The notes: generated from the sequence alone by a model not told the origin. A DNA stretch of 64,000 nt from Kappaphycus alvarezii (GCA_002205965.3 NADL03000128.1:62001-126000), one strand, 5' to 3'; positions 47,229 to 58,838 are shown, counted from the first letter of the stretch. Program-made: numbers and translations.

Positions 47229-49899
47229 GCTGGCGAGGGGAAAATTGGACAATAATTTTATCGTCATTGTTATTTCTTCTAGGAAAATTTCGTTTTCTTT
47301 TCAACTACATTTCTGCCATGCTGTGATAGCTGTTTAATAATACCACCCAAGGAACGTAGACTCCCTTGTACAGTAGTAGTAGTAAATGAAGTGCGCTGGA
47401 GGGGCCCTTCTTCAGATTTTGCGGAATCCGTTACTGTAAGTATTGAAGTAATTAATATTTCAACGTCTATTTACAATGCAAAATGACAAACCTTACTGTA
47501 CGGTATGTATACACACAAGTCGGGCGTTTCGCGTTAATCAGATGTCGTAGGATGGATCGGAGGCTAGCTATACTGTACATATTAACCATCGTATTATGTT
47601 ACCAAGGCCTTAACATGCCAGTATACACTGCCTTTAGATATTTTTGTAAATGCATTCGAGAGAAATCCTTTCGAGAAGAATCATGGTTGAGATGGCGTTT
47701 TTATTGATTTCAGGACTGTAGAATGGGACTTGAAACTGCCCCAGGCAAAAGAATCAGAAAGTTGTTGCCATAAAACTGTTCCCTGTCATTTTGAGGTGTA
47801 ATAGCCCATACTTTGTTTGAATTTAGTGCAGAAACTGCGCAAAATATAGGCTTTTTAATATCTCCGTCTTTAAAAATAAACTTCTGAAGTGAGTGCAGGG
47901 ATCTCAAGCAGTCGTGTTTCATCCTTAATTATATACGTTCAACACTTGCAAGCCACTGAACCGGTCAACTATGGGCTATAGAGACTGATTTATCAAATAT
48001 TCGTGACTTCAACCACCCTCAAACCTTTTAAATCTTGTGAAAAATAGGGGGAACGTTTGGGTGTTTTACTCTTGAAAGGTATATCCGATCTGTGAAAAAA
48101 AGCAAATGTTTCTATATAAGAAAATCGTTCTTATGATCGCATAATTATTATTTTTAGAACCATACTGTGAAACGAATAGATAGTACCACAAAAATGTTAT
48201 CCTTAAATAAAGAAAAGAAGTATCATTTTTATTGACAAATTTCCGTTGAATATTATAAGTCAATACAGAGTATCTATTGTCTCGCAGTTATTGAAAAACT
48301 AAGAAAAGTCAAATTTACGGCGTTAGAGGTGGTATGCCTCGGGGTAGTCAGCAATATCTTCAGTATCTCCGTAGCGTTATTTCAGCGGACTTTAATCCCA
48401 GGAGTAATCGCCTGCGTAGAGCTACGCAGTCGTCAACGCACACCGGGACGAAGTCGTCCAGGGTGGGCGGTAAGGCTGCGGTTGCAACACAAGTGCGTTG
48501 TGTGTTGTCTGCAGTTAGTCAAAGTTGTTTGCTGCTATTCTGTGTTTTCGCTCAATGTTTTCTAAACTAGTTGTGTACCACTTCTTAAATATTGTGAAAA
48601 GGTCTCTTTAGATTCTAGCTAAGACTTAGAAATTTAGATCCAACGAGGTACCTTGTCAATGGGAACAAGTGCTATCCTGAGTGGAGATATTATCGGATAG
48701 TCGGCAGCATAATGAAGTTGTGAATCATCCTCCGCTGATGCGGGCTCTTCTTTAACCCAAAATAGAGCATTGTCGAAACATAGAACAAATATCAGCATCC
48801 AGCCAGACTTTGACCTGAGATCATTTGCTACTCCCAAAATAGGAATGATTCGAACGGCAAAGCACTTCGAAACACTCGATAAGACAGGTACAAAACAGAT
48901 CGGGATTGGCAATCAGATAGACAGAGCATAAGGACAAGAACTACCACTAGACACGGGGTTCAGAGATTATCGGGGCAAGAGAAATATAGAGATCAGTGAC
49001 AGCAGTTTATTTAAATTTTCAATTAAATCACATCCGCGTTCAAAGACTATTTGGGCTTACTCAAATATTCGATCTTCTCCAGTAGGTATTGATAGAATAA
49101 AGAAAACGAAATAGTGATTTATTTGTAATTCTGCTCAACTTAGTACGAATGATACAGTTAGAGCATCAAAGAATAAAACAACTTCGTTGACAAAAAAAAT
49201 TTGTTTTAGATAAGTAATACTCAGAGAAAATTTGATGTTTTATCAAAAGTATTAAGTATACAAAAAATGAAAAAAATAGTTCAATATGTTTAGAAAATAC
49301 AGAGGAGCGGAATGGAAATAGAAAAGACTGCAAAATAGTCAGAAATATTGAATTAATAAATTTAAATTAATCATGACCAAGACATAAGGGGGAACTGGGA
49401 CATTTATTTAAAAGTATAGTTGGGTATGCTAAACAGACACAGCCCTAAAAATCTTTGACTATAATTTTGCTAAAATATCTCACTGTTCATTTTCTCATCT
49501 TTTTATTCATAAATTTACATATGAGACCTAGATTGGTACACAGTATTTCATCTATAATTAAATGTCTTCGATATGTGGCTGTAGTAATGCTTCCAAGCCC
49601 TGCTCTTCACTACAAGTGCAGAATCTAGGGTTTCAATAATTTTTTGTTCATGTTCAAGAAATTGAATGGACCCTTAATTTTTGTTTCACAAAATTTTATC
49701 ATATCATAAAACCTTTTGGTCTGTTTTCGTTCAAATATTTGCTTCCAAAAGCAAAGTATCGAAACGAAAATATTATTCAATGCTATCGAGACCTCCCCAG
49801 ACACCTACATTTTTACTTCTTGATGTTTGAGACTCTATTGTATCTCTAAGAGCATAATGTTTGCTGTCAAGATTGACTTGAACTCTTTACACAATCAAT
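47229..49899. other. mostly AT-rich DNA, no intact gene
   Basis: Includes a minus frame 48,912-48,634 with protein-like composition (GVANDLRSKSGWMLIFVLCF, then VKEEPASAEDDSQLHYAADY) and two overlapping plus frames at 48,329-48,570, none recognisable. Bases 49,000-49,900 are AT-rich and empty. Confidence 0.4.
48048..48092 (-). repeat. short solo LINE 3' terminus
   Basis: GGGGGAACGTTTGGGTGTTT onward matches the last 45 bases of the LINE tail at 44,609-44,655 (one base missing in CTTGGAA). Such a tiny fragment fits an extreme 5'-truncated insertion. Confidence 0.5.
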
Positions 49900-50190
49900 C
49901 ATCTACCACAACCACATATGGAATGGAAATCTCCAGTCTCCTCGGGATCATGTCCTCACTGCACGCAAAGCTTGACCACATTTTCTTGCTCGGTTCTACG
50001 CTTCTTCTCCAAACCATTCCGAACATTCTTTTTTATGCGTCCTCGTTTCCTTCTGTTGCTGCATCAATTGGCCAATCTGGTCTTTGCATCCCGCTACGCA
50101 GTGGTGAGGAAAATCGACCATCACAAAACTCCCTGCTTCTTCTAAAAATCACGGGACGCACTATTTAACAGTTGTCCACCTCGTTTTCTG
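49900..50190 (-). other. protein-like minus-strand fragment
   Basis: The minus strand reads FVMVDFPHHCVAGCKDQIGQ, then TRTHKKECSEWFGEEA before a stop. The Cys/His spacing could be a zinc-binding segment. No family recognised and no start codon. It could be a downstream exon of the gene at 50,511-51,308 or an unrelated relic. Confidence 0.25.
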
Positions 50191-50510
50191 GTATATCACT
50201 ACCACAGCTCGCACCTAATAAAAGAACCACTTGAGAATCTTTTCACGTTCATTGTAGCAGTACAACCGGATAATTATGAAGAGATGCCCTGCTTGGCTCT
50301 TTGTCTCTCTTGTCAACGTGCCCTTTCGATCGGTTACAGATGTGATTACCAAATGATCACATAGCAGAGCAGGTCCATCGAAATAGATTTCGAAGCCGGA
50401 AGATTCTACAGCAGGATTTTGAGTGTAATGATAATGTGAGTAAAACATAACCGTTAAGCAACATCGCCATTCCTGAACAGAAATATATTCTCAGCAAGTG
50501 ATTCGGAAAA

Positions 50511-51308
50511 CTACAATGTACACTCTACAATTCTCCTTAACAAATGTGGTAGGGCCTCCTGCAACCTCGGCGGTTGATCAACCACGTCCTCATCTCCAGC
50601 TCCCGCAACCCGGGAGGACCTAGGCTTTCGCAAAGTACGTTGCAATGTAGCGAACAATTTCTTTCTCGCTCTCTTGATTAGTTCATTCACGCAGTACTCC
50701 ACGACAGTAGCATTCCTGTTACTAAATATTTCTTCGCTGACAAGAAATCTTCTCTCCAAAGCAGAAACCCTCGCCGACAGAAGAGCTTGGCTATCCTGCA
50801 ACTTAAGAAGGCTTCCATTTTCCTGTCTTTTGAGGATCCTACTTCTCGTGCGATACATCCGCGTCTTAGAGAACCCTCTCGCAATATCACACCAGTCATC
50901 ATCGCTGTCATCTCTAGTTGTATCCTTGTATCCTACTTTCGGAGGCTCCTTTACTTCATCTTTTCGCAACTGTGCACTAGCGATATTCCATGTCAACCGA
51001 AGACTATTGTTTTGCTCCATTGGATCTTCTCCCCTGCGACGTTAGCAACCTCGCAAAAATTCAACATCATGCACCTCTTCTTCAAAACCATATTGTGCGT
51101 GATATTGCAGGTGTGCACGCGCTAATGCCTCTCCTTCACCCCTTTCCCTTAGCAAGCCGATAATATTACCTGCCTACAATTTCGGCTTATCGTCGTCTGT
51201 GAACCACTCTACGTCAACGTCTTGAAGTATCTTCCGAAGAACATCCCTAGCTCGACAATTTCTCACAGGGCATTGGTTTGCATTAGTGCACTTTGAACTA
51301 TATGGTAT
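50511..51308 (-). CDS. basic coiled-coil-like hypothetical protein, with an intron or two nonsense changes
   Basis: The clean 169-codon frame 51,020-50,511 encodes a charged, helical protein (DDSDDDWCDIARGFSKTRMY, LQDSQALLSARVSALERRF, KRARKKLFATLQRTLRKPRS). The same frame continues upstream to 51,308 with a Cys-containing segment CTNANQCPVRNCRARDVL, crossed only by a TAG (51,175) and a TAA (51,043). A 144-base intron from 51,177 (GTAGGC) to 51,034 (GCAG), with a CTAAC branch-point sequence 5 bases before GCAG, would remove both stops and keep the frame. However, the intron itself reads as protein (EALARAHLQYHAQYGFEEEV), so two nonsense mutations in a continuous gene are equally possible. Start codon not found; the true 5' end may be cut by the tandem duplication beginning at 51,483. 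Function unknown. Confidence 0.45.
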
Positions 51309-52169
51309 TTATCGATCAACTACACCGAGAGTAATGATAGCTTTCTCAAGAAAAAAGTAGCGCAGCAAGAAGATGTCAATCGAAACTTGGATATGCAGGG
51401 ATCAGCCGAGTCTAAAGGCTTCGAGAGCTCGAAGTACATCTCAAAGCTTGGCGTTTTCTGATTTTGATCTTACTTAGAACTGCATTGTTATTAAATATGG
51501 GTTTTTGTGTGAGAGTAGGAATATTTCTAAAATCTGAAGGATTTTATCGAATAATAATGCCATTCAAACGATTGAAGTCGCTTTAGTGGTATACAGAAAA
51601 ATCTCTGGATTTCTTATCACTGATGAGATCCTATCCCGGACTTCTTGTTTTCCGAATTAAACGTCATTTTATTATCCAGAAGGATTCAATACTGGTGATT
51701 CGTCAATTGTGAACGATGAACCACTTAAACCGAAAGAGGAAAACACCAATCCAAACGATTGAGAACCTCAAGGTGATAAAATCGGAAATTTAAGCGAGGC
51801 AAATTCAAGATCTCGAGACACTGGGAATAACCAATTTGAGTCTACAAAGCGCATAAGGGCCAGCCGCAATCCAAACCTGGAAACTGTTTGGAAGCCGAAC
51901 CGAAAAGACAATGGTCTCAGCTTTCAGAGCAAGCACATTCGTGAAGAAGAAGAAGAATCTGACGCGGATGAGATCGAAAACCTTGAACAGACTTTTAAGG
52001 AGGGTTCGAGCCCGGAAGAATCCGTTTTGGATAAAGACATATCGAGATCACAGGACTATATGTACAAGTAATTTCCTCTGCGAACAGTCGTCAAGTAGAT
52101 GCGCATCCAATCGGAGAATCTAGGTAGCAGGAGGGGAAAACAGGTTGTACATATTTAGCCGGAGAAATA

Positions 52170-52526
52170 ATGAAGGTAAATGTTCCGGGATTTGGAACCT
52201 ACTTCTCAAAATTGGAGAACACCTTAGTCGCCAAATTCAATTTTATGGATGATTTTCGTGGTAAAATGATCTGTTCGGTTGCGCACCAGATAAGTGGACT
52301 TATAAAAGATGTCATAGAGCTGCGTACAACTTCTGTTTGGGCTCGTTCTGACCAAATATGTATAATTGCAGCCTTATCTGCATTTGTAACCAAACTTAAG
52401 AAAACTACCCCTAACACCAAGTGGATTTTTGATGAAGATGTTCTCTGTCTTGTAGTTTCAACAATCCTCGCAGAGACAGTTGTTGAAACCGCCCTCGAGG
52501 ATTTTGAAGAACTCTCACGCTTATGA
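52170..52526 (+). CDS. hypothetical protein inside the duplicated unit
   Basis: A 118-codon frame with an even amino-acid composition (MKVNVPGFGTYFSKLENTLV, AHQISGLIKDVIELRTTSVW, FDEDVLCLVVSTILAETVVE). After the stop the reading stays protein-like (FSVLLGGKCAEWKDGVGL), and an acidic segment precedes it in another frame, so it may be one surviving piece of a larger old gene, perhaps a transposon protein. No known family. In copy B the matching frame starts at 54,189 and is broken by 2-, 1- and 3-base deletions. Confidence 0.35.
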   Translation: MKVNVPGFGTYFSKLENTLVAKFNFMDDFRGKMICSVAHQISGLIKDVIELRTTSVWARSDQICIIAALSAFVTKLKKTTPNTKWIFDEDVLCLVVSTILAETVVETALEDFEELSRL

Positions 52527-52861
52527 AGAGATGCATTCCACACACTACTATTTTCAGTTCTGCTGGGTGGAAAGTGTGCAGAATGGAAGGATGGTGTTGG
52601 ATTGCACCATAGTAAGTTTAGTTTGAGAATCGCCATGAACGCTATCTTAAATTTACGGCACAAAGCCTTCGAAAAGTTTATTTGAGATGATGCTACATCA
52701 AGGACTATCTTTGGACAGTGAAAACAACCGAAAATGGAACAATTTAATCTAATCTAATCCTATCAAATCCAAGCAGAAATTTTTTTCCGATAATGTCAAC
52801 AATGGAGATTGCAAACTCAACAAATTGTCCACGCAAAATGGCTCAGATCAGGATACATCAC

Positions 52862-53115
52862 TCTAAAGGACATCGACGCTGCGCAGCGTCATCAAGAGGA
52901 GATTTCAAAAAAAGAATAAGGAGTCTGAGGATGACATATCAGATAATTGCTGGAACCAACGTTGGTACAATGTCAAATATATGCCGAAAAAGAGCGATAT
53001 TGCGACATATGGTGCATATCTAGCGTTCATTATGGTCAGACAATTTCTTCATACCTGTCTTCGTAATGGTAAAAGGGCACTCTTTGAGAGCCTATTATAC
53101 TTGATGGTGCCATGA
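52862..53115 (+). pseudogene. protein-like fragment in the duplicated unit
   Basis: Two plus frames joined by a shift at about 52,915: GYITLKDIDAAQRHQEEISK, then SEDDISDNCWNQRWYNVKYM and AFIMVRQFLHTCLRNGKRAL, up to a TGA. No start codon, no recognised family; the identical fragment is in copy B at +2012. Confidence 0.3.
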
Positions 53116-53501
53116 AGAAATCATGGATTTGATATTGCACAAGATCTTGTGACAATTACATGGTTGAACCAGGAGGATCTTAGTGTGCAGAACATTGCAG
53201 ATGTGGCGTAAATGAAATAACTTCAGTGCGATCCTGCCACTGCCGACAGACACAATACAAAGCTGCATTCCAGGTTTATGGCATCTTACAAATCCATGGT
53301 TCTTGCTGTCATTCACCCTGTCAATGTTTCTCAAGTAACTGACCGTCTTGGCTGCAATGTCAATGATGCCGGAGACAGAGTTTCCGCAGGATGCCCTTGA
53401 TCGTCTGTGTACCTCCTTACCAGTTCCGGTTTTTTAAAGCTGCGATCGCACTTTCCAAGCCCACCCTTCTCTTCTAGTCCCTGGTCCAGATGTTTTTCAT
53501 C

Positions 53502-55513
53502 CATTGTTATTAAATATGGGTTTTTGTGTGAGAGTAGGAATATTTCTAAAATCTGAAGGATTTTATCGAATAATAATGCCATTCAAACGATTGAAGTCGC
53601 TTTAGTGGTATACAGAAAAATCTCTGGATTTCTTATCACTGATGAGATCCTATCCCGGACTTCTTGTTTTCCGAATTAAACGTCATTTTATTATCCAGAA
53701 GGATTCAATACTGGTGATTCGTCAATTGTGAACGATGAACCACTTAAACCGAAAGAGGAAAACACCAATCCAAACGATTGAGAACCTCAAGGTGATAAAA
53801 TCGGAAATTTAAGCGAGGCAAATTCAAGATCTCGAGACACTGGGAATAACCAATTTGAGTCTACAAAGCGCATAAGGGCCAGCCGCAATCCAAACCTGGA
53901 AACTGTTTGGAAGCCGAACCGAAAAGACAATGGTCTCAGCTTTCAGAGCAAGCACATTCGTGAAGAAGAAGAAGAATCTGACGCGGATGAGATCGAAAAC
54001 CTTGAACAGACTTTTAAGGAGGGTTCGAGCCCGGAAGAATCCGTTTTGGATAAAGACATATCGAGATCACAGGACTATATGTACAAGTAATTTCCTCTGC
54101 GAACAGTCGTCAAGTAGATGCGCATCCAATCGGAGAATCTAGGTAGCAGGAGGGGAAAACAGGTTGTACATATTTAGCCGGAGAAATAATGAAGGTAAAT
54201 GTTCCGGGATTTGGAACCTACTTCTCAAAATTGGAGAACACCTTAGTCGCCAAATTCAATTTTATGGATGATTTTCGTGGAAATGATCTGTTCGGTTGCG
54301 CACCAGATAAGTGACTTATAAAAGATGTCATAGAGCTGCGTACAACTTCTGTTTGGGCTCGTTCTGACCAAATATGTATAATTGCAGCCTCTGCATTTGT
54401 AACCAAACTTAAGAAAACTACCCCTAACACCAAGTGGATTTTTGATGAAGATGTTCTCTGTCTTGTAGTTTCAACAATCCTCGCAGAGACAGTTGTTGAA
54501 ACCGCCCTCGAGGATTTTGAAGAACTCTCACGCTTATGAAGAGATGCATTCCACACACTACTATTTTCAGTTCTGCTGGGTGGAAAGTGTGCAGAATGGA
54601 AGGATGGTGTTGGATTGCACCATAGTAAGTTTAGTTTGAGAATCGCCATGAACGCTATCTTAAATTTACGGCACAAAGCCTTCGAAAAGTTTATTTGAGA
54701 TGATGCTACATCAAGGACTATCTTTGGACAGTGAAACAACCGAAAATGGAACAATTTAATCTAATCTAATCCTATCAAATCCAAGCAGAAATTTTTTTCC
54801 GATAATGTCAACAATGGAGATTGCAAACTCAACAAATTGTCCACGCAAAATGGCTCAGATCAGGATACATCACTCTAAAGGACATCGACGCTGCGCAGCG
54901 TCATCAAGAGGAGATTTCAAAAAAAGAATAAGGAGTCTGAGGATGACATATCAGATAATTGCTGGAACCAACGTTGGTACAATGTCAAATATATGCCGAA
55001 AAAGAGCGATATTGCGACATATGGTGCATATCTAGCGTTCATTATGGTCAGACAATTTCTTCATACCTGTCTTCGTAATGGTAAAAGGGCACTCTTTGAG
55101 AGCCTATTATACTTGATGGTGCCATGAAGAAATCATGGATTTGATATTGCACAAGATCTTGTGACAATTACATGGTTGAACCAGGAGGATCTTAGTGTGC
55201 AGAACATTGCAGATGTGGCGTAAATGAAATAACTTCAGTGCGATCCTGCCACTGCCGACAGACACAATACAAAGCTGCATTCCAGGTTTATGGCATCTTA
55301 CAAATCCATGGTTCTTGCTGTCATTCACCCTGTCAATGTTTCTCAAGTAACTGACCGTCTTGGCTGCAATGTCAATGATGCCGGAGACAGAGTTTCCGCA
55401 GGATGCCCTTGATCGTCTGTGTGCCTCCTTACCAGTTCCGGTTTTTTAAAGCTGCGATCGCACTTTCCAAGCCCACCCTTCTCTTCTAGTCCCTGGTCCA
55501 GATGTTTTTCATC
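53502..55513 (+). repeat. 2.0 kb tandem duplication, copy B
   Basis: Second head-to-tail copy, 7 bases shorter than A. All length differences are deletions in B: TA (about 54,281), G (about 54,314), TTA (about 54,390) and one A in a run (about 54,734). At 55,514 a third copy begins. Confidence 0.9.
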
Positions 55514-55577
55514 CATTGTTATTAAAGGGTTTTTGTGTGAGAGTAGGAATATTTCTAAAATCTGAAGGATTTTATCG
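55514..55577 (+). repeat. truncated third copy of the tandem unit
   Basis: The first 64 bases of the unit reappear (with TAT missing from ATTAAATATGGG) and stop abruptly at TTTTATCG, after which GC-richer unrelated DNA begins. This marks the right breakpoint of the array. Confidence 0.8.
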
Positions 55578-55657
55578 GCAAGGGCGCGTCAATGGCGGAC
55601 CTTGTGAGATGTTGATCTTCAACATGTTGACTCATCAACGTTCAACGCGCGGAGAGG

Positions 55658-55726
55658 CCCCTCATCATTGGGTGCAAAGTTTACACCTGAAGGTCAGGTG
55701 AAAAATTTACACCTAATGATGAGGGG
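55658..55726. repeat. 69-bp fold-back hairpin
   Basis: Inverted arms of about 33 bases: CCCCTCATCATTGGGTGC... on the left and ...ACACCTAATGATGAGGGG on the right, with a 2-base loop and a few mismatches. A further short palindrome CAGTGTGTT-C-AACACACTG lies at 56,167-56,185. Could be a fold-back or MITE remnant or the fused ends of a DNA transposon. Confidence 0.6.
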
Positions 55727-56174
55727 GTTCACATACCGAGCTCAATAATTGTCCGTTCGGAGAAAATCACGAAGTAGAGTATCTGCGTGGCGCAGACCTC
55801 ATGTACACTGTCATCCGCATCCAATTAAATTTTATGTTAAAAAAATAAAAAGCCTTCCAAACGCAGAAATTACGCGTTAGAATGGTTAAGAATAATCCCC
55901 GATTGCCGGTTTCTCAGGGCGAGATAGCTCCTTTTACTGTAACAGGTTTTTTATATCACACTTTGCAGATCAATTTGTTCCACCCGCTATGCAGATCAGC
56001 GAGAACAGGCTGTTCTCACATGATTAATCACGCACGTGTCACATACTAGCATCCCCATTCATTGGTACTGAATCAGTACTAAACGTATTGCATGCGCAAT
56101 GTTTACTAGAGCCAGTTCACGCTTCCTAGGAAGGCGTGGGCTACGCCTCCTGAGGAATAATGGACACAGTGTGT

Positions 56175-56444
56175 TCAACACACTGGGGAATAATCCCAAT
56201 TACTCACTTCTGCCTGGTTCCCATTTCCACCTTCGGTGGATGGCATCCGAATAATTTTTCTGTTGTCACTGATTTGGCGAGGTCCATCGCCAGTAGGGCT
56301 ATGGAACCTTACTGGAAGGTGAGGGAAGTTCTCCTGCAACGACAAGCAGCCTTCATATATACCACTCGCATTAAACAAACCCCCTCTTTTCCTCTCCTTA
56401 AAGTTCTACATGGCCGGCTAGACACCATCCAGCAGGCATACTAA
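56175..56444 (+). pseudogene. LINE C-terminal end
   Basis: The plus frame has LVPISTFGGWHPNNFSVV, TDLARSIASRAMEPYWKV and REVLLQRQAAF, the same terminal domain as at 44.7 kb and 35 kb, then diverges. Only about 60 residues of the family remain. The start is unclear; the breakpoint lies close to the fold-back region. Confidence 0.65.
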
Positions 56445-56504
56445 GTTCTACATCACAGTCGTTGCAGCGTGCCTCTTCATAAACTGCGACCGTCCCCTTG
56501 ACAC

Positions 56505-56989
56505 TCACTCCCCCCCAACATTGTCCTTCTTCCGTACCTTGTTGCCACCAGCCCCACTCAAAACTACCTCGCCATTGCCATCACTTTCCCCCCCCACCGG
56601 GACCAACAAATTATTCCCCGGATGAAAATCCTGATGCGTGAGCCCCCCTTAACCTTGTGCGCAAACACCAAGGTGGCTACAAACCTCTCCAACACAGTCA
56701 TCTGACTGACCGGCTCGCCCAACCTGACCACCCTGACGAGCTTATCCAAACTAAGACCATTGACAGTCTCCATAACCAAATATCCCACACCTTCCTCCCC
56801 CTTCCGCCACCCCCATCCCCCTCCAAGCAACTCTGAACAATGGACATTGCCAACTCCCACAACACTCCCCCTGTCTCCGAAACACGGGGACGCCGCCCTT
56901 GACAACCCTGACGCCGTCAATCCCCCCCTCCCCGTCACAATGCCGCCCGCCTGTTCCAAGAAGCGACTTCTCAACCGGGTAATCAGCAA
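56505..56989 (-). pseudogene. APH-type phosphotransferase (kinase-like) relic
   Basis: The 141-codon minus frame contains GVGYLVMETVNGLSLDKLV (hinge region, like GYLVMEYVEGxSL) and VLERFVATLVFAHKV. After one frame change near 56,650 the strand reads LTHQDFHPGNNLLVPVGG, the HxDxHPGN catalytic loop of the phosphotransferase enzyme family, then runs to a stop at 56,505. Members phosphorylate small molecules or are kinase-like proteins of unknown substrate and are numerous in fungi. The frame change, missing N-lobe and missing Mg-binding second motif show it is broken. Its DNA is much more GC-rich than the neighbours. Confidence 0.6.
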
Positions 56990-57180
56990 CTCGACGAGCG
57001 AAACTTCCGCTCGACGCAGACCTTCCTGAGGCCAAGCGCCCTGGACACATTTTCATCACCATTGGAAATCAACCATGGATGCTGTGCAAGGGGACATCAG
57101 ACGACAACCATCCCATCTTCAATTTCTCGCAAACAAATGTAGACAAGTTGAGCAAGCGATGCCTAGTGTGCTTGTCGTAA
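56985..57180 (+). other. candidate exon ending at a perfect splice donor
   Basis: A plus frame without ATG reads AKLPLDADLPEAKRPGHIF then GNQPWMLCKGTSDDNHPIFN and TNVDKLSKRCLVCLS, ending on a TAA that is part of GTAAGT at 57,177. That suggests an exon followed by an intron. No downstream partner exon or family was recognised. Confidence 0.3.
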
Positions 57181-57664
57181 GTCCCAAGCCATTGTGATAC
57201 CATCGAGAACGAAAGAGTAGACAAGCTCACAACGCAAGGGCTTGAAATTCAAATGGAACAACAAGTGAAAGAAAAGCATGACGGCATTGACGTGAAAGCA
57301 TACTCATACGCTAAGCGCCGAAAAAGGCCCTGGGCTCATTGACAAGAGAGAACTATCTCAACTACAAAGGTCTTGGCCGTGCTAGGAATTAGAGCGCAGC
57401 TTCCATATAAAAAATCGCGACAAAAATGGGCGGCATTTTTACAGTTTTCCAAGTAAAATGCTGCTTCATTGATTAGTCGCTTCCTTTGGATGAGACCAAT
57501 CTAGTTATTTTACTAATGTATAGAAAATATGTTGTTGATAAACGACCCTTACCCTCTAGCGATTCCATCACTTCCCGCAGTCACAGGAACAAATAGTATC
57601 CCTTTTCGCTCGTTATTTATCTGAACGCACTCAAATACTCCCCAATTTTCATGGTCAATTTGGT
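57181..57664. other. no gene recognised
   Basis: A short plus-strand stretch near 57,195-57,320 is protein-like (RVDKLTTQGLEIQMEQQVKE) but lacks a start and a domain. Otherwise empty. Confidence 0.4.
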
Positions 57665-58756
57665 ATGGGTTTACATCAAAGATTTCAGTTCATCAAAATA
57701 CAAGTTTTCAGACCCAGAGTTATGGGACCAAAACGCAGAAGGCGAGAAGTTGGAAGTTCCTGGATGGATATGACAGATGAAGCCCAAGATTTCGAGAGTC
57801 TGTTCAGAAATTCTCAACTCCATTTGCAGACATCCATAACAAATGACACTAGATCTGAACAATCTAAACCATCGAGTATCCCCAGATATGGATCATTGTT
57901 TGATGTTAATATTGAACATGAGGAAGTCTCAGTTGAACCTCAAAATCAAACGTTTGAACGTCCAGCAGATCTGCATCTGGAAAGAGGAGTCAACTGTGGA
58001 GGAGAATTGATTCAAAAGGTGGATCGAGTTGAGGATTGAGATTATGGTGATCACAGAAGCTCTTCTGACGATCAAAATGAATCCGACTTAGAAGTAGCGT
58101 ATGTGTCTAGGGAAGAGTTGGGTACAGATACTTATTTCTATGAAGATGAAGGAGACACCATCACAAGAGAAGTTACCTTGTATATGAGTAATGTGCCACC
58201 TCTGAGCAGGGCCGACAGGGAGCGACATCTCCCTCCACTTCTGAAGAAAGTGGGAAAGTTCATGTTGATGTGGGAAAAAATTTTGGGGGTAAATATTGTA
58301 CGCGGCAGCGCTCGCTTTACTGTAAAACAATTTGAAACCACAATACGCATACTGAAAGTCATCACAGACCACACTAACTCTAGAATGCTTCCGTCTTATT
58401 CGAAAGTGAAGCGAGCCATTGTGGCACACCTCATGCGGAACTGTTTCCCAAAAGCAATATTACACATATTTGATCTAGATTATAAGGATACCCTTCCGAA
58501 ATCAACCAACACAGTCGTCTTCGAGTCTGGAAATTCATGTTTCGTCAGCCACTCAAATGGAACTCAGTCTGTGATGAGGAGATCTCCTATGGCTAAAATT
58601 TATTTCATCTTTCCGAGTGAATGGGCTCGTATGGATGTGTCAATGCCTTTCTTTTGTCCCGCCGTACGAGGGGATACAAACAGAGATGAGCATATTGATC
58701 AGGTAAAGATATTCACAGATCGGGCAGATCTGCTCGCACCGACGACATTCATATAA
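57665..58756 (+). pseudogene. transposase-like gene relic, N-terminal part
   Basis: One frame of about 364 codons with a single TGA at 58,037. It starts near MGPKRRRREVGSSWMDMTDE, passes through an acidic stretch (RSSSDDQNESDLEVAYVSRE), then a globular part with ADRERHLPPLLKKVGKFMLM and YSKVKRAIVAHLMRNCFPKA. It is the first of five collinear plus-strand pieces (to 61,636) that together look like one very large protein. Transposase-like character is inferred from the later pieces. No zinc or DDE motif was identified here. Confidence 0.45.
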
Positions 58757-58838
58757 GTCAAAAATGAAAGTTGAATTGAGAAAGCCGGATGTGGCTCTGT
58801 CGTGATTATTCAAGAGAAAAATATTCCGCAAATGTGTC

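Larger units (their letters stand above)
51483..53501 (+). repeat. 2.0 kb tandem duplication, copy A
   Basis: Starts at CATTGTTATTAAATATGGG and is followed head-to-tail by copy B at 53,502. The copies match base for base apart from a few tiny deletions in B and at least one substitution (GTACCTCC against GTGCCTCC, 53,409 and 55,421). The unit carries broken frames that look once-coding on the plus strand (acidic HIREEEEESDADEIENLEQ near 51,940; the 118-codon frame at 52,170; and WNQRWYNVKYMPKKSDIATY near 52,950). No terminal repeats or transposase were recognised inside. Confidence 0.9.

Noticed and set aside
51483-55577. The repeats as LTRs or a CRISPR array
   Set aside because: They are contiguous 2 kb head-to-tail copies with no internal element between them and no short repeat-spacer pattern.
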